The notes: generated by a model from the letters alone, not told the origin. A stretch of DNA of 64,000 bases from Telopea speciosissima (GCF_018873765.1 NC_057925.1:61764970-61828969), one strand, 5' to 3'. Positions 11,049 to 24,030 are shown, numbered from the stretch's first letter. Numbers and translations: made by a program.

Positions 11049-11195
11049 CCCCTTTTTATATTTTAAAATAAAAATAACTATTTACAAAGGTACAATTGGA
11101 AAAAGGAAAATTTTTTTTGAGTAACTGAGTTATTTAAAATCCAATTTAAATACCGCAAACGCAATATGTGAAACATGGGTAACTAAACTACAATC

Positions 11196-11350
11196 TGTCT
11201 TGGTGGTTCGCTATTGCGTCAAGAGCTTGATTGGTGGCGAAGTCTCCTTAACGGCATCAAGTCCACATTTACTTGCTTTCCGGAAAGTGGAGCCCATGTG
11301 GGTACCATATTTGATCCCGTGTGAGTCTTCTCCTTGCCTCATTGTGGGGG
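11196..11350 (+). repeat. Dispersed repeat, copy in inverse orientation at 38232..38425
   Basis: TGGTGGTTCGCTA, then TCCACATTTACTTGCTTTCC, then GTGGAGCC, then CATATTTGATCCC occur here. The same blocks occur in the same order on the minus strand of 38232..38425. There is no coding capacity. It may be part of a larger element whose type I cannot tell. Confidence 0.6.
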
Positions 11351-11749
11351 GGGGAAATTTTTGCTGCTACGTCCATAGTAGGAATGTTCCTGCTACAAGG
11401 CTAGCAGCTAAGGAAATGGAATAATTCACTTCCCCTTTGGGTTCATAAATACCCTCCTAGGTTTTAGTATTTTCTAAAATACCCCTTAAGATCCCATTTC
11501 CTAGCAACAAAACTTCGTCCCATTGTGGGGCCAATAGGCCCTTGACAACTGCACCCAAAAAAAAAACTACAATTTGTCCGTATGTTACTATGTTAGGTAC
11601 CCTAGCTGTGAAAAAGACTTCTATCAAGTAAAAAAAAACTGTGAAAAAGAAAACTTGCAAAGTCCAAACTGGTATGCGTCCACTTGGTACTCTAGTAGCG
11701 TTAACGTGTGTGAGTATGACTATTTTTAAGACCAAATCTAATTAATTTA

Positions 11750-11910
11750 GGGAAAAAAGATCTCTGTCCAAGAGTGTGGCCTACATGAGTCTATCTCTCT
11801 CCTCCCCATGTGAGAAGACACCTCTACCCCCTTGTTTTAAGGAGGAGAGAGATAGACACATGGGAGTGTTGGCGTAGGCCACACTCCTGGACAGGAAACT
11901 GTTTCCCTTT
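11750..11910. repeat. Hairpin MITE
   Basis: The left arm has GTCCAAGAGTGTGGCCTAC then TCTATCTCTCTCCTCC. The right arm is the inverse: GGAGGAGAGAGATAGACACA, then GTAGGCCACACTCCTGGAC. The right arm carries about 14 extra bases. Outer ends GGGAAAAAAGA / GTTTCCC are also roughly complementary. Confidence 0.7.
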
Positions 11911-12012
11911 ATTTAGATAGTAGTAATAGCCTTATAGATTCTACACACGTGCTTCTTTTCTTTCTATTTTTCTCTCTCTTTTAGCAGGTTTTATAGAAGG
12001 CTTCTCCATAAG

Positions 12013-12806
12013 TAGGGGTGTCAAACGGTCAGTTTGGCCCGGTTTTAATCGAGTTGAATAGATTTTGATATCAAAATTAGTGAGGCACTAAGACCAAAAC
12101 CAAATCGTTGAGAAACTTTGGAGTTGTTTTTAGTTTATTTCGATTTTTCAATATCAAATTGATATCAATGTAGATCGATTTGTTTTTCGAGTTTGAACCA
12201 CAGTTAAATCTTACAGTCATAATTTGTCATAAGAAAATATTCAATAAAACACTTTAATTCACTTTATCCAAGTTAAACAATTAAACAACCATTAATAAGA
12301 AAATAGATTTGATGTATTCATGTTGTAATCAAACAAGGAAGAATAAATTGTGAGAAAAAAATAACTAATATTGAAATCAATTGGATAAATAAAGTTTATA
12401 GTAAAATTATTGTTACAAATCATATCATTATTTATAATTAATTGTAAAAGGAAGATAACTAATTTTGAAATCAATGAATAACTAGTCATTCAGAAGATAA
12501 CTAATATTGAAATAACAAAATGAACCCTACTATCAAATCATTCATTAATTATCCAATTAATATAGTAAACAAGAGATCAATGAAAGCATTGTTGTAAATC
12601 AAATTTCCTATTCATATCCTTACACTCATTGATTCGTAACAATTCCCTTACAATTAGAAAATTTCTCATTAATATTGAAATATATGGATAATCGATTCAC
12701 CCATTCATAATCGTATACTCAATATTTTTATTGGTTTCATTCGGTTCAGCTTTCGATTTGGATATGGGTCGGTCTTGTCGGTTCGGACTAGATCTTGACA
12801 CCCTTA
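12013..12806. mobile_element. Non-autonomous hAT-type element (copy 2)
   Basis: The left end is TAGGGGTGTCAA and the right end TTGACACCCTTA, inverted with one mismatch to copy 1's termini. Flanking 8-mers TCCATAAG (12005..12012) and ACCATAAG (12807..12814) match at 7 of 8, so the target duplication has one change. The interior is strongly AT-rich, with GGTCGG-type sequence next to each end. No transposase frame. Confidence 0.8.
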
Positions 12807-12814
12807 ACCATAAG

Positions 12815-13520
12815 GATCTATGGATAAGGAGAACAACTCACATATTTGTATCCTAAAACTAGCTTCATAGGATTGAAATTTTGTTATGAAGCAAGCCCAA
12901 AGGTATCCTGTCGTGCCCATGCGCCAGCATGAGAGCCAATAAGAGCAGTCATGAAAGTATCAACAGGGATGGGATTTATGCCTTCCGTAGGGGTTGGGGA
13001 GTCATTTTGCGGTATCTGGTCGTGGGAGCGATGCTCTGGGGCAGACTCCTTTTACCCTTAAATTGAATTTAGGAAAAAAAGGCTTTATGAGCCTAAGGCA
13101 TACACTATGTCTCTTCATATGTTATTATTTAACAAAGGAAAAAAGTAACTGATCGTGAGGTTCCAACGCCCAAACATAGGACTATGCGAAATTACCGCTT
13201 AACCCCCAATGATCTAAAAAATCGCTTTCAATCAAATGCTCTTGTTATTGGCCATTGTGCTCGTGCACGCACTACATGCCTAGATAACAATATCTTGAGT
13301 TGGGCTCACATTCACGTACGTAAACTTACAAGAATGGCTCACAGCCGTCAAGATGGAATCCACCTCAAAACGAGCACCTTTTATTTGGCCGATACTTCTG
13401 ATCCGTATTGATATTTGATACACAGTGATACTAGTACAAATATCGGCCGATACGCGGGTAGAGTACTGACACTGAGAAGTGAGAACCATGTTTGCCAAAT
13501 TTTTTATTTTTTAAAAAAGC
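12815..13520. other. Spacer without recognised gene
   Basis: Contains a short TATCGG-type degenerate repeat at about 13385–13460. Short open frames have no family match that I recognise. The right part merges into the likely CCR4 promoter. Confidence 0.4.
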
Positions 13521-13779
13521 GATCAATATTAAACCAGGGGGTGAGACAGGCAGAGAGGCGTGGAAGACTCAAAAGGGCAAAGTACAGATTACAGAAAAGA
13601 AGCGAAGCAGGCATATATTGGGGCTTCTCTGTTTTGATTCCGAAGAGAATGGAGAGACGACCAAGAGAGCGCTTATTCACTTCTCTTCTTCTTCGCTCTT
13701 TATTAAACCCCTCACATAGATCCTTCTTTCTATAATTTCGCTTGTCTTCTTTGATTCTCATTTCTTGCTTAAATCAATA

Positions 13780-14145
13780 AACTGTACCCTTGTTTTGTTA
13801 TTCGATTTCGATCTTTTCAACCAAAGATAATTTTTTTCCTCAGAATAATCTCCTTTTAAGTTCAAATCGAACCACTTATTCGATTTCTGAAAAAAAAAAA
13901 CCCTTCGCTTTTCTTTAGGGTTTTAGAATCTCTTCCGGTGATAGATACTAAATAGAAGATATTAATATCTAGGGTTAAGTTGGATTTATCAAGGCTGGCG
14001 GATTTCAAGGTCCAGTGATGGCGGATCCGCCTGGTTTCCGCCTCTCTTTGGAATTCAGTTGCACGTTCGGAGCCAAGGAGGTTTTAGCGTCTGGGTTAGG
14101 GTTTGGGTCTGTGGATCGTGGAACGGAATTGTTGGAGGGGGAAGC
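13780..14145 (+). promoter_or_regulatory. Probable 5' leader of the CCR4 gene
   Basis: Pyrimidine-rich sequence, an A10 run (13890–13900) and a telo-box-like TTTAGGGTTTT at 13914..13924 precede the coding start. No TATA box is evident. The exact transcription start cannot be read. Confidence 0.4.
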
Positions 14146-14152
14146 ATGCTGA
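14018..14152 (+). CDS. Upstream ORF (44 aa) overlapping the CCR4 start codon
   Basis: ATG at 14018 has G at −3 and G at +4, a strong context, and opens 44 codons ending in TGA at 14150..14152. The CCR4 ATG (14146..14148) lies inside its last codons in another frame, so the two overlap by 7 nt. The peptide starts MADPPGFRLSLEF and shows no domain I recognise. If the mRNA contains this region unspliced, ribosomes must leaky-scan past it or reinitiate to make CCR4. Whether it is translated or conserved is not shown by the sequence. Confidence 0.45.
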   Translation: MADPPGFRLSLEFSCTFGAKEVLASGLGFGSVDRGTELLEGEAC

Positions 14153-17100
14153 GCGTGCTAAGGGTGCACCTTCCGTCCGACATTCCTATCGTAGGCTGCG
14201 AGCTTACGCCGTATGTGCTGTTGCGGCGACCAGATAACTCCATCACTACCGATGATGTTCCTGAATCAGCGCCACTCGATGGCTTCTACTTGAGATACAA
14301 GTGGTAAGTACTGCTTTGCTCCCTGGCTCTGGTTCGATCTCTGTTTTCTGCTGCTTAACTGTTTAGTACTCCTTTTTGTCTCGTGGATACCTTGGCAACA
14401 TTTGATATTGCTGTTCTTTGTAAAAATTTCAACATTTCAGTCGCCTTCACTTAAATGCACCTGGTTATGCAACGCCATTTGTTGTCGATGTGGTTGATTG
14501 GGTGGTTTTTGACATTTTCATTTCATGTGTACATTTTATGCTATGTTATGTGGCTTGTTGGATTTGTTAGTCTGATCAGTGTTTGTTAGTTGAGAGTTGT
14601 AGATTGATAAAAATTGATGGGTTCGTTCTTCCTTTGCTCTTAATATTGCAATTTTGTAGCTTATATTATCCGCCATAAATTTCTAAATATGCCACTTTTA
14701 GGCACAAAAGTCTACTTATGTTGTTCGTGGGGTAGTCATTTTGTCATGTTAGTTGAGACATTCCCAGGCTGCCGGTGTGAAGACACCCCAATTTGAGTTT
14801 GAGGACTTGTAGCAGTTCATGCAAAAAACAACATAGTTAAGGACTGACCCACCTATTTCTGGACCCTGTCAAAGCAGTACTTAAACTGGTCATGACCATC
14901 CGTTTTTGAAGTTAAGATGTTATGAGGACCTCCTGATTTTCAATCTATCTTAACATTTTACTTTTTCTTTTAGAATCCTTAAATCATTTATTGGATAGCC
15001 CACTTAGGAGTGCATTCCTGTATCACCCTTATATATGCCCATGGTAGGTTGGGTGGGACTCAAGCTTTTGTAGATAGGTAGGGCCCGCTGTCTCCTGCAC
15101 AGATGTCAAGTTTCAGGCCAAACAGGGTGCCATTTGGTGAAATAAAGCTTTTGAAAATCCACCCAGAATATGAAATTTTTGAAAAATAGATGGCTGAAAA
15201 TATTGTGGAAAATGCCAAAACATGGGAGTGTATATGATTCAATTTAGCTCTGAATTTTCACACATGGCCAATCCAGAATATGCCTATGTATGCATGCCTA
15301 CCTGTATTGGTGTTGGGATGTTCTCTCTGCAGTTTTGATGTTTGGTGGTTGGATCAAGAATGGTTTAGTTGGTTTTTTGAAATCAAAGATTAACTGTTGA
15401 AAGTTATCAGGGTATATGCGAAGGGTATTTTTAACCTTCTTATTGAGTTGTGTATGGAGTTAAAGAACTCATTATTTTTTGAGATTCAGTTTGTATGGAG
15501 CCTGGCATACCAGGGTCCTTTCTGTGAATGGAGAGGGGAACCTAATAGGAATTAAATACTTTTCCCCAGCTTATGGTTTCGTATGGTGTACAAAGACGAT
15601 TGGCTTTTTGTTATTGTTGATTGATTCTTCTATTTAGGTCATTGTCTGTCTAACAAAGAGTGATATTAAGAAATTATAAAAGAACAAGTCAAGAAAAGAT
15701 AAAAGAAAGAACAAACAACCAAGAATATATATTGGAATAGGTGAAGTGCAACTCATGCAAAAAGTCCATTGCTAGAGGAAACCCTGTTTCAAATTTCATA
15801 ATCGTAAAGGGATAAAATCTTTGTTCCCATGTATCATATATTGAACTCTTAACTATAGATGTACTGAAAAAATACTCAAAAAACTGGATGAACTTAAATA
15901 TATAAATTCATAGAATTCCCAAAACACCCTTAATTACTTGAAAGATCTGCATTAAAAAAATGGAGGAGAAATTAAATAATTTAAAGCCAACAACTGAGGC
16001 CCCCATTTTTTTCTCAATTGCCCCCTGTAAATTGATCAAATGACCAATTCTGAACCACTACACTGGAAGAAGGAACTTTTAGTGGGTCCACAAACTATTC
16101 ATACTCCATAATTTTACTGTTTCTTTGATATTGATCTAACTGTGGCATTTTATCTGTTCAGTTTATGGCAAATGCCTCGATTATCATAAATAATGTGACT
16201 ATTTCTCTGGTAAATGTGTTCCCATGTTAATCTCCGGTGCAACAATGGGGGATGTGGTAAAGCAGATCAACTTTCTTTCTTTAGAAACCTATTATGTTGG
16301 GAGTCTATATTTTCATGGCTTTGCTCTTTCAGTTATATGTTATGCCTTAGACATTCCATAAATTTAAATTGGATATGCATGTGAGGGATTTGGTTCTCTG
16401 GGAGAACCTCTTGAGATACTGATTTTGCCTTCGAAGCATAGTTGTTGGTGTCAATAAAACGACCAAACACTTAGAAGTATGCTACATTCCTACCATCTTG
16501 TGCCAACATCAGTAATTATATGAATGTTGACGCCAGATCCAAATAAATGCTCATCTTTTTCTTTGGTTTTGTGCATCAGTTGATTATAAATGCTCAAAGT
16601 CCATCTTGGGCCTCTGTGATTTTCTGGGGGCTGACTTCCATTATTATTATTATTTTTATTGTTTTTTTGTCATTGTAGTGATCTTACCCCTAGTTTCAGG
16701 TAGCCATTTGAGGTATTGCCCATTCATAATGCTCTGTTTGCTATGCCTTGTGCCTGGTCCATTGGGGTCTGTCCTGCAATATTTGGCCGTTTACTTTTTT
16801 CTCATTCACCTATTCTGTGTTGCAGGTATCGCATACAAAGTGACAGAAAAGTTGCTGTGTGCAGTATACATCCCTCTGAACCAGCTACCTTGCAGTGCTT
16901 AGGTTGTGTTAAAGCTAAGATAGCTGTTGCCAAAAGTTACCACTGCTCACCTAGGTGTTTTTCAGATGCATGGCAACATCATCGTGTTCTACATGATCGT
17001 GCAGCAAGTGCTGTAAACGAAAATGGAACTGAAGAGGAAGAGTTATTTGGGCGCTTTAATAGCTCTGGATCTGGAGCAATAAATGCAAGCTTATCTAGTT

Positions 17101-20100
17101 CAACAAGCATAGGACATACTTCTAGCTTGAATAATGGTTCTGCACCTTTATATCCCGCAGTTGTTACAGAAAGAAGTGGTGGTGAAACCTGGTTTGAAGT
17201 TGGACGTTCCAAAACATACACTCCAACTGCTGATGATATTGGCCATGTTCTTAAGTTTGAATGTGTAGCTGTAGATGCAGAGTCTAAATTGCCTATTGGA
17301 CATGTTAACACTATTTTGACCTCCCGTGTCATCCCAGCTCCCTCCCCTAGTCCTCGTCGTTTGATTCCAGTCAGTGGAGTTGATGTAATTGGGCATTTGG
17401 ATTCAAATGGCCGTACTGCATCCTCAGAAACCTTCACTGTACTCTCATATAACATTCTTTCTGATGCATATGCCACAAGTGAATCATACAGTTACTGCCC
17501 TTCTTGGGCCCTTTCCTGGCCTTATCGCAGACAGAATTTGTTACGAGAAATTGTTGGCTACCGTGCAGACATCATTTGTCTTCAAGAGGTACATTGGTAT
17601 AGAATCAGTCTTGTCATTCTGTCTTTGAATTTGTTGGCTCTGAAGAGTGGAAAATGTACGCTGTATGTCTGCATCTTGCTTGATTATGATTTGATAAGCA
17701 TTGATCCCCAAGTACTAATGGTTAGCATACTACACAGGCATCTGTCCATCTCTGAAAAATCAGCCCACCTGATACCAGTTATGAGCTTCATGGTTATTAT
17801 TTGTTTCTTTCCAATCCTGTGCCTTGCTGGCTAGTTTAGCTAAATGTTAAAAGTCAAAACTTAAACCATTTCATGCATGAAATAGTAATCTTCTCTTGTC
17901 GCTGGAAGGTTGAATACTTACATCCATTTCAACAGAAGTTATCCTAATTCTTTTCCTTTTTCAATTAAATCTTTTGACAAGGCAAAAAGAAATGCCTTGA
18001 GGTATTTTCTTTGAGCCATGCTTGTGGTGTGCCTGAATACTTATTTAAGCATCACCTGCCCTTTAAAACACTAATTTTAACATACACAACAGTTTTGGAC
18101 AAATTAGTAGGTGCATTATTCTTGTTGAAGTTTTAGCATTATGATAGCTCCTAAGACATATGAGCATCTCTTATATTATGGATTCTATGTAAACTAAAGG
18201 TGTTGTGTTTCTTCCTTTCAGGTTCAAAGTGATCATTTTGAAGGATTTTTCACTCCTGAGCTGGACAAACACGGTTATCAAGCTCTTTACAAGAAAAGAA
18301 CAACAGAGGTTTGCTTCTAAATTTTGTGGCTCTCATTGCTGACATTTAAGAGGATTTGATATTCTTTTCAACTTCACTCAACTAAGCCTTTTCCCAATTA
18401 TTTGGGATGAGCCCGCATGAATCTGCTTCTGCCTTTCATTTTATGATGGCTGAACTTATAATTTTCATGTTCCATGGTCGTTTATGTTTTCTTCTCTCCT
18501 CCCCCTCTTGTGTGGCAGGTTTATGGTGGAAGTGCTTATGCAATTGATGGTTGTGCAATATTTTTCCGCAGAGACAGATTTACGCATGTCAAAAAATATG
18601 AGGTTTGTAGATATTATGTTGGTAGATTGTTTCCCATGGTTCTTTACTTGTCTCAATTATTCTGAGATTTTTATGCTTGCATGCAGGTTGAATTTAATAA
18701 GGCTGCACAATCTTTGACTGATGCTGTAATACCAAGTACTCAGAAGAAAGCTGCTTTAAATAGATTGCTTAAGGTGGCTTGACTGCACTAGGATTTAATA
18801 GTATACAGTCCTCATTGACTCTCATTTTTTCTGCTTCTAATGATTTATTTTCTATATATAGGATAATGTCGCACTAATAGCAGTTCTGGAGGCAAAGTTT
18901 ATCACTGACAGGCGTCAGCTTCTTTGCGTGGTAAGTTATTAATCTATGCTCATGTCAACTAGCTCTCTAGTTAGAAGTTTTGCCACATATTTTTTTTCGT
19001 ATATCATTCATGATGTCAAATATGAACTTTGTTTAATTAATAGGTTTGGTCAAAATTCCTTCCCCGTGTACATTGCAAGAGTGACTTTGTTTTTGTATTT
19101 GGGTAATCTTACTTTTATGAAATGGTGTTTGATATCCATAAGCATGCTTTGCTTCATACCTTGAAGACATCTTTGATCATATGACTGCACTTTGTATTCA
19201 GTGCATGTTTTTATATCTTGGTGCTTCAACCGATTGCCGATTCCATTTAGTTGGGTTAAGGCTGAGTTGTTGTTGTTGCTTCAAGTGATTCTTTGAATGC
19301 AATGTTGCCTTGGCTGAAACAAGGGACACTATAATGTGAAACTGGTGATGAAAGCGCTTTGAGGAAGCATTTACATCAAATAATATGGCAACGACTTCTG
19401 TTAAAACCATTTTGTGTAGCTTTAGGCCTCACATTTTCTGCTTTGACTTTTTCCCTGGGGGGGAGCTAGAGAAAGTGTGGGAGGAGGGGGGGGCTGTAAG
19501 TCAAACTATACACTGGATTGAATCTGGGATTGTAAAGAGCAATTTCAGTGGCATAACAAAAATGATCTAAATTGTGGGTGCAGAATTCTCTATGAAGCAT
19601 TGTGATCGTACCGCTTGTGAGTTGGTTAGCTTTGTCATTTGCAGACGAGGTCTCATTTGGAATTAGATGTTCGACATGGTGCGTAAATTTTGAAGAGTAA
19701 AGTGTGTAATAGATATTTTTAGCCTAAAAGTGTAACCCTAATGGAAATTTTTAGCTTCCATTCCATCAAATGTGAGCTCAATGTTGATCCTTGGAATGGT
19801 TTCTAGGCCCCCACATCCAGAGTGGAAATTACGGTTCTTAAAACCTGCTTTGCTGTCTTGGACAGGAATTTGGTGCATCTCCTCACTACACACAACTGAT
19901 TAAATGGATCAGAAATTTCTGATTTCCCAAGCGATTGTTAATCATCATTGTTGATTTCACAAGAGCAGAAAAATCAATCAGAGGATTTGAGTAAAAATAT
20001 GCCACATATCCAAACAGCTGTAACAACACTAGAAGAACCCAACAATTCATTTGAAATTGGGAGTAACTTGCTTCTCGCCTTTTGCTTATTAAACATGGAA

Positions 20101-21283
20101 ATGTCTGCATTTAAAATTTCTTATCCTCTTTCCCCTTTCTTTTTTTCCTCATAAAGGAATTCTTAAGGAACATCTTGTCACATCTTGACTATTGCTTTTG
20201 GTTTTTACCTTGTGGGATTGGAGTACAGGCAAATACACATCTAAATGTTCACCAAGATCTCAAGGATGTTAAGCTCTGGCAGGTTCTTATCCAAGCATTC
20301 TTTGCTTCTCTAGTTTATAAATTTGTTCCTGTATTATGTTTCATTGAGTATTTTCTTGGTCATTCTATCAGGTCCATACTCTCTTAAAAGGATTGGAGAA
20401 GATAGCAAGCAGTGCTGAGATTCCGATGTTGGTTTGTGGAGATTTTAATTCAGTTCCTGGAAGGTTGATCCTCAATCTAATTACGTTTCCATTTCACATG
20501 TGCAACTTAAAATTCATCTTAAAATAATCAGCAGCTTGAATATTATCTTAACATAGATGCTGTACTTTATTGTAGTGCTCCTCATGCACTTCTTGCAATG
20601 GGAAAAGTTGATCCAATGCATCGAGATTTAGAAGTAGATCCCCTTGCAATTTTTCACACTGACAGGAAGTTAACCCACAAGCTACCTCTGGTATGTATAA
20701 GTTTTGATATTGCATGGCTTTAAGAGCTTGTGTTGGCTTACCAAACATGTTTTTGCCAATATGGTGCTCAAAGAATTTGTGCTGATTGTGAAATTATTCT
20801 TGTTTCAGGTTAGTGCTTACTCATCGTTTGCAAGACTACTGGGTGTTGGTCTTGGTTTTGAGCAACAAAGAAGGAGAATGGACCCCACAACATATGAACC
20901 TTTATTTACACATTGCACTAGAGATTTTATAGGAACTCTTGATTACATATTTTACACAGGTAGGCTTGTTCGTAAGATCCTTTCTCTATGCTGTGTCAGT
21001 TTGTTGTCTTTCATCATATTTGTGTGTCCTACTAGTCTATTATCTAGAAGTTGATGTATTCTTTTTGAACTTCTCTGCATAGATATGAAAGGGGAAACCA
21101 TCCTGATATACAATCACTTGACTTGTGGTTTCAGCGGACTCTTTAACTGTAGAATCCTTATTGGAGCTATTGGATGAGGAAACTGTACGGAAAGACACAG
21201 CACTTCCTTCTCCAGAGTGGTCTTCTGATCATATGGCACTTTTAGCTGAATTCCGCTGTAAACCACCTAGAACAAGACGTTAA
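14146..21283 (+). CDS. CCR4: CCR4-type poly(A) deadenylase (carbon catabolite repressor protein 4 homolog 1/2)
   Basis: Eleven exons: 14146..14303, 16826..17588, 18222..18308, 18519..18602, 18687..18773, 18862..18930, 20229..20282, 20372..20463, 20576..20690, 20809..20959, 21135..21283. All borders are GT–AG; the sum is 1809 nt, 602 aa, the length I recall for Arabidopsis CCR4a/b. It is the nuclease subunit of CCR4–NOT that shortens mRNA poly(A) tails in the cytoplasm. Seen: MLSVLRVHLPSDIPIVGCEL at the N-terminus; a MYND-like Cys/His finger at about residues 77–109 (CLGC…HCSPRC…HH…H), reported in plants to bind CAF1; no leucine-rich repeats, as in other plant CCR4s; and an EEP nuclease domain from about 257 with N262, E307 (LQE), D458/N460 (CGDFNS) and D585/H586 (SSDH), all catalytic positions present. 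Intron 1 is 2.5 kb. The preceding uORF may limit translation. Very sure. Confidence 0.95.
15040..15160 (-). repeat. Dispersed repeat family (TTTATTTCACC…CTGAAACTTGACA)
   Basis: On the minus strand: CTTTATTTCACCAAATGGCA, then GTTTGGCCTGAAACTTGACA. Related plus-strand copies lie at about 40515..40640 and 43040..43170, both in the DUF538 intron. This copy is in CCR4 intron 1. No ends or target duplication were resolved. Confidence 0.5.
18366..18425 (-). repeat. RTE-type LINE 3' terminal fragment in CCR4 intron 3
   Basis: Contains CTAAGCCTTTTCCCAATTAT followed by TTGGGATGAGCCCGCATGAA, a diverged form of the widespread plant RTE-LINE 3' end also seen at 40900. Orientation is inferred from the copy at 40900..41175, where coding is on the minus strand. 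Confidence 0.5.
19220..19270 (+). repeat. RTE-type LINE 3' terminal fragment in CCR4 intron 6
   Basis: GATTCCATTTAGTTGGGTTA followed by AGGCTGAGTTG is the inverse of the block at 18366. It lies in the 1.3-kb intron between exons 6 and 7. Only the terminal tens of bases are present. Confidence 0.5.
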
Positions 21284-21559
21284 TGCTACAAGGTAACAGT
21301 TTGTTTAGTTCTTTTATGCTTCCTTCATAAGGTTACTTCCCTGTTTATTGTTCTTGATAAATAATTTCTCAAAATAGAGTACAGCCAAGGATGAGGTTAT
21401 TGTATTTTTGTTCTGCCAGTGGTTATTAGCATACTGACTGCTTCTAGAAGCTTTCCCAAGTCTTGTCCTATGTAACTATTCAGATTAGCATATTTTTGGC
21501 ATCATAATTGCTTACAAGTACTGAAAATTTAAAGCTTTCTTTGAATTCGCAAAGTATTT

Positions 21560-21755
21560 GTTTTTGGGGTAAGGGTCTCCCACGCCACTTGTGGGGTGGG
21601 GGGAATCTCTACCAATCAATGGTGTGGGCAACTGTTTTATCAGCAGGGGGCCCTGGTCAGGGATGAGAGTGTCGGTGGGGCCCAAATGCTCAGAATGTGA
21701 GAGGGCATGGGAAAAAGCATCCCCACACCGCCTGTGTGGAATCTTTTTCCCTTTT
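21560..21755. repeat. Degenerate foldback element downstream of CCR4
   Basis: GGTAAGGGTCTCCCACGCCA at the left and, inverted, GGGAAAAAGATTCCACACAG at the right give an imperfect terminal inverted repeat that continues into GTGTGGGG-like sequence. It lies about 280 bp after the CCR4 stop codon, probably past its 3' end. No coding content. Confidence 0.5.
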
Positions 21756-23754
21756 TTTAATAATGAAAAGCATGAGCCGTGGCAGCACTGGCACTTCAAC
21801 TAAGAGTATATCAGGCAAATGGCTGCCTAACTGGGCACCTAATTAGCATATAGGTAGTCCTCATCAATCCTTATCTGCCTAACTAGTTTCAGCCCTGAAG
21901 GATCTGCTCCAAGTCAGTGCAGGAAAATTATTGAAAGTCAACTTGTTGGCAAATTCTATAGGTGGCCCAGGGTAGATGGGTAATGTCCAATACTTGGTGG
22001 GTCCATATGATTCAGGTTACCTACCAAATTCCCCTAGTGCCTAATCCTGTGCTCTCTTCTATCCAGTGGTTGGTTTGGTGAGATTAACTGTCCAAATGGC
22101 ATAAAGTTGAGTTGCCTGTGTTGCGTTTTAGAAAAAGAAGTCAAAATGAAGTACAAATCCCTAATATATGCTTCCTACCATCCCCATATTGCCCTTCTCT
22201 ATGGAGTAAGAGGGAACCACTTCCAGAGTTTCCTATTTGTTCATGTGTTTAGCTTCATCAGGAATGCTTTTTCCTTGCACACATGTGGTGAAGATGCATC
22301 TTTTTTTTTTCTGAATAAAAAATTCTGGAACTTTAAGCACTCGAGGATCGCTATGTATTTACAAAGCTTCCTTTGTTGTCTTGTGTTGGTGCTGACATAT
22401 TAACCGGGATGGATCCACTCCCAGGGTCGTTTCCTGGCGCATTAAGATTTTGTCAAGTGCTTGGGGTTGGAAGTTGGAATGTTCCAACTAGATCTGCATT
22501 GGGTTACCATTGTTCATGTACCTTAGCAGTTGTTTGCAGATAATTACTGTGGTACTTAATTTGAACTTAGTTTATCTGTTGTCAATGGATATCCATGTAA
22601 CCTCCGAAGGTTTGGTGTAAAAATAGATCTGCCTTACACATGGCATGGTGTTTTCCCTTGAATATCTGTGTAATCTGCATGATTGGTTTGTCATTCCTGA
22701 ATATCTATTTTATGTTGGTCTCAGGAAAATTCTCAAGAAAAATACTTCGGTGAACAATTCGATTCAATCAAGAAAGTTATTCATGGAGGGGGAGGATCAT
22801 GCTCCATCTCTTCAACCCGAGGTGTTTCAGTATGGGATCCCATCGTGATCTACTTGTATCATGCCATCCTTTTAATTTAATTTTCTCTTCTCTTTTTGGG
22901 TAAAAATCAATGCCATCCTTGTCTCATATAAAAACTGTTCTCGTTCAAAATTTTCAGGCTCTTTTGTTCGCCACCTAAGCATAAAATTTCATTCAGAAAA
23001 AGGTCCAGGTTGAAATATTTTAGTTTTTCCCAATATTTCACCTAATCGTGTGATGGAGGTCAACGCCACATGTATTCATCGAGGGAATGAGAAAGAAATC
23101 CACTTACAGAATCATGATTACAAAAATTTCTATTTTCTTTTTCAAACTAATCATATTTCCCGTCCTTCCACTCCCCTCCTCAAACCTAATTTTTTTTTTT
23201 TTAGCAGCAGGATTGATTTTTCAGTTGCAGGATTATACACCAGTCTAAAGCTATTCAATTGATCTGTTTTAAATTGGTCCACATTGATCGATTAACTTTG
23301 TAGTGGTTCTTTGTGGTCGTACATTGGACCACTAATGAGGTTTGGACTATGGAATGGCCACTGAAAGAAACTTCTGTTCCATAATTATGCTTTGCTCTTA
23401 TATCTTAGGCTCCGATATGGATACCTTGCCAATAGCTGCAACTTCATTACTCTCAATTTTCCGTCCCATAAAGTCGTTAATATGGGGAGTGTGATCAAGT
23501 TATGCTGAGTTAGGGTAAGTCTAAATGAATACGGTTGGTCCGATTGATTTCCAGTTCTGACTGATTTGCTGACGTTTCGATTGGAAATTGATCTGAATTG
23601 ATGGAAATCAATCCCATGCCTAACTTAGGGGGAGGGTTCTCAATGCCGGAGTGAATTGACGTCCTAGTCCCCCTGAAGTAAATATTCCACCCGTGTTGAA
23701 ATATATTAGTTCAGCCATGACACAAAAAAGGTCTAACATCAAAAAGATCTACCA
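21756..23754. other. Spacer without recognised gene
   Basis: About 2 kb of ordinary-composition spacer. No exon, RNA gene or intact transposon was recognised on either strand. Confidence 0.45.
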
Positions 23755-23762
23755 TGGTATAA

Positions 23763-24030
23763 CTTAGAAGGGGTGTAAATGAATAGTTGAAATCCGTTTT
23801 TGTATTTGTATACGTATTCGTTTAGCACTATCCGAATCCGTCTGAAAGCTAAACGGATGCGGATGCGGATAGGGTATAGTTACCCAAAAAGCTATATTTA
23901 AATGTAAATGGATAAAATATTCGATATGTATCCATGTAGCATTATCTGAATCCGTCCGATAGCTAATCGGATGCGGATGCAGATGCAGATATAGCACTAT
24001 TCAAGTCGAATCCAATCCGTTTACAGTCCT
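23763..24030. mobile_element. Short hAT-like MITE candidate
   Basis: An exact 8-bp direct repeat, TGGTATAA, lies at 23755..23762 and 24031..24038. Near the ends AGGGGTGTAAATGAAT and, inverted, AGGACTGTAAACGGAT are similar. The left terminus is offset about 6 bp from the repeat, so the borders are uncertain. The interior holds GATGCGGATGCGGAT-like repeats in both halves. Confidence 0.5.

Noticed and set aside
13415-13735. Arg-rich 106-codon plus-strand frame upstream of CCR4
   Set aside because: Lies in the promoter/leader region, with two overlapping alternative frames of similar length and no family match.
16979-17476. 165-codon minus-strand frame inside CCR4 exon 2
   Set aside because: It is antisense to a conserved coding exon and has no family features; a shadow of the real frame.
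16716-17834. A 372-codon open frame that could be taken as one gene
   Set aside because: Its first 37 codons and last part are intron sequence; only 16826..17588 is the CCR4 exon, bounded by proper splice sites.
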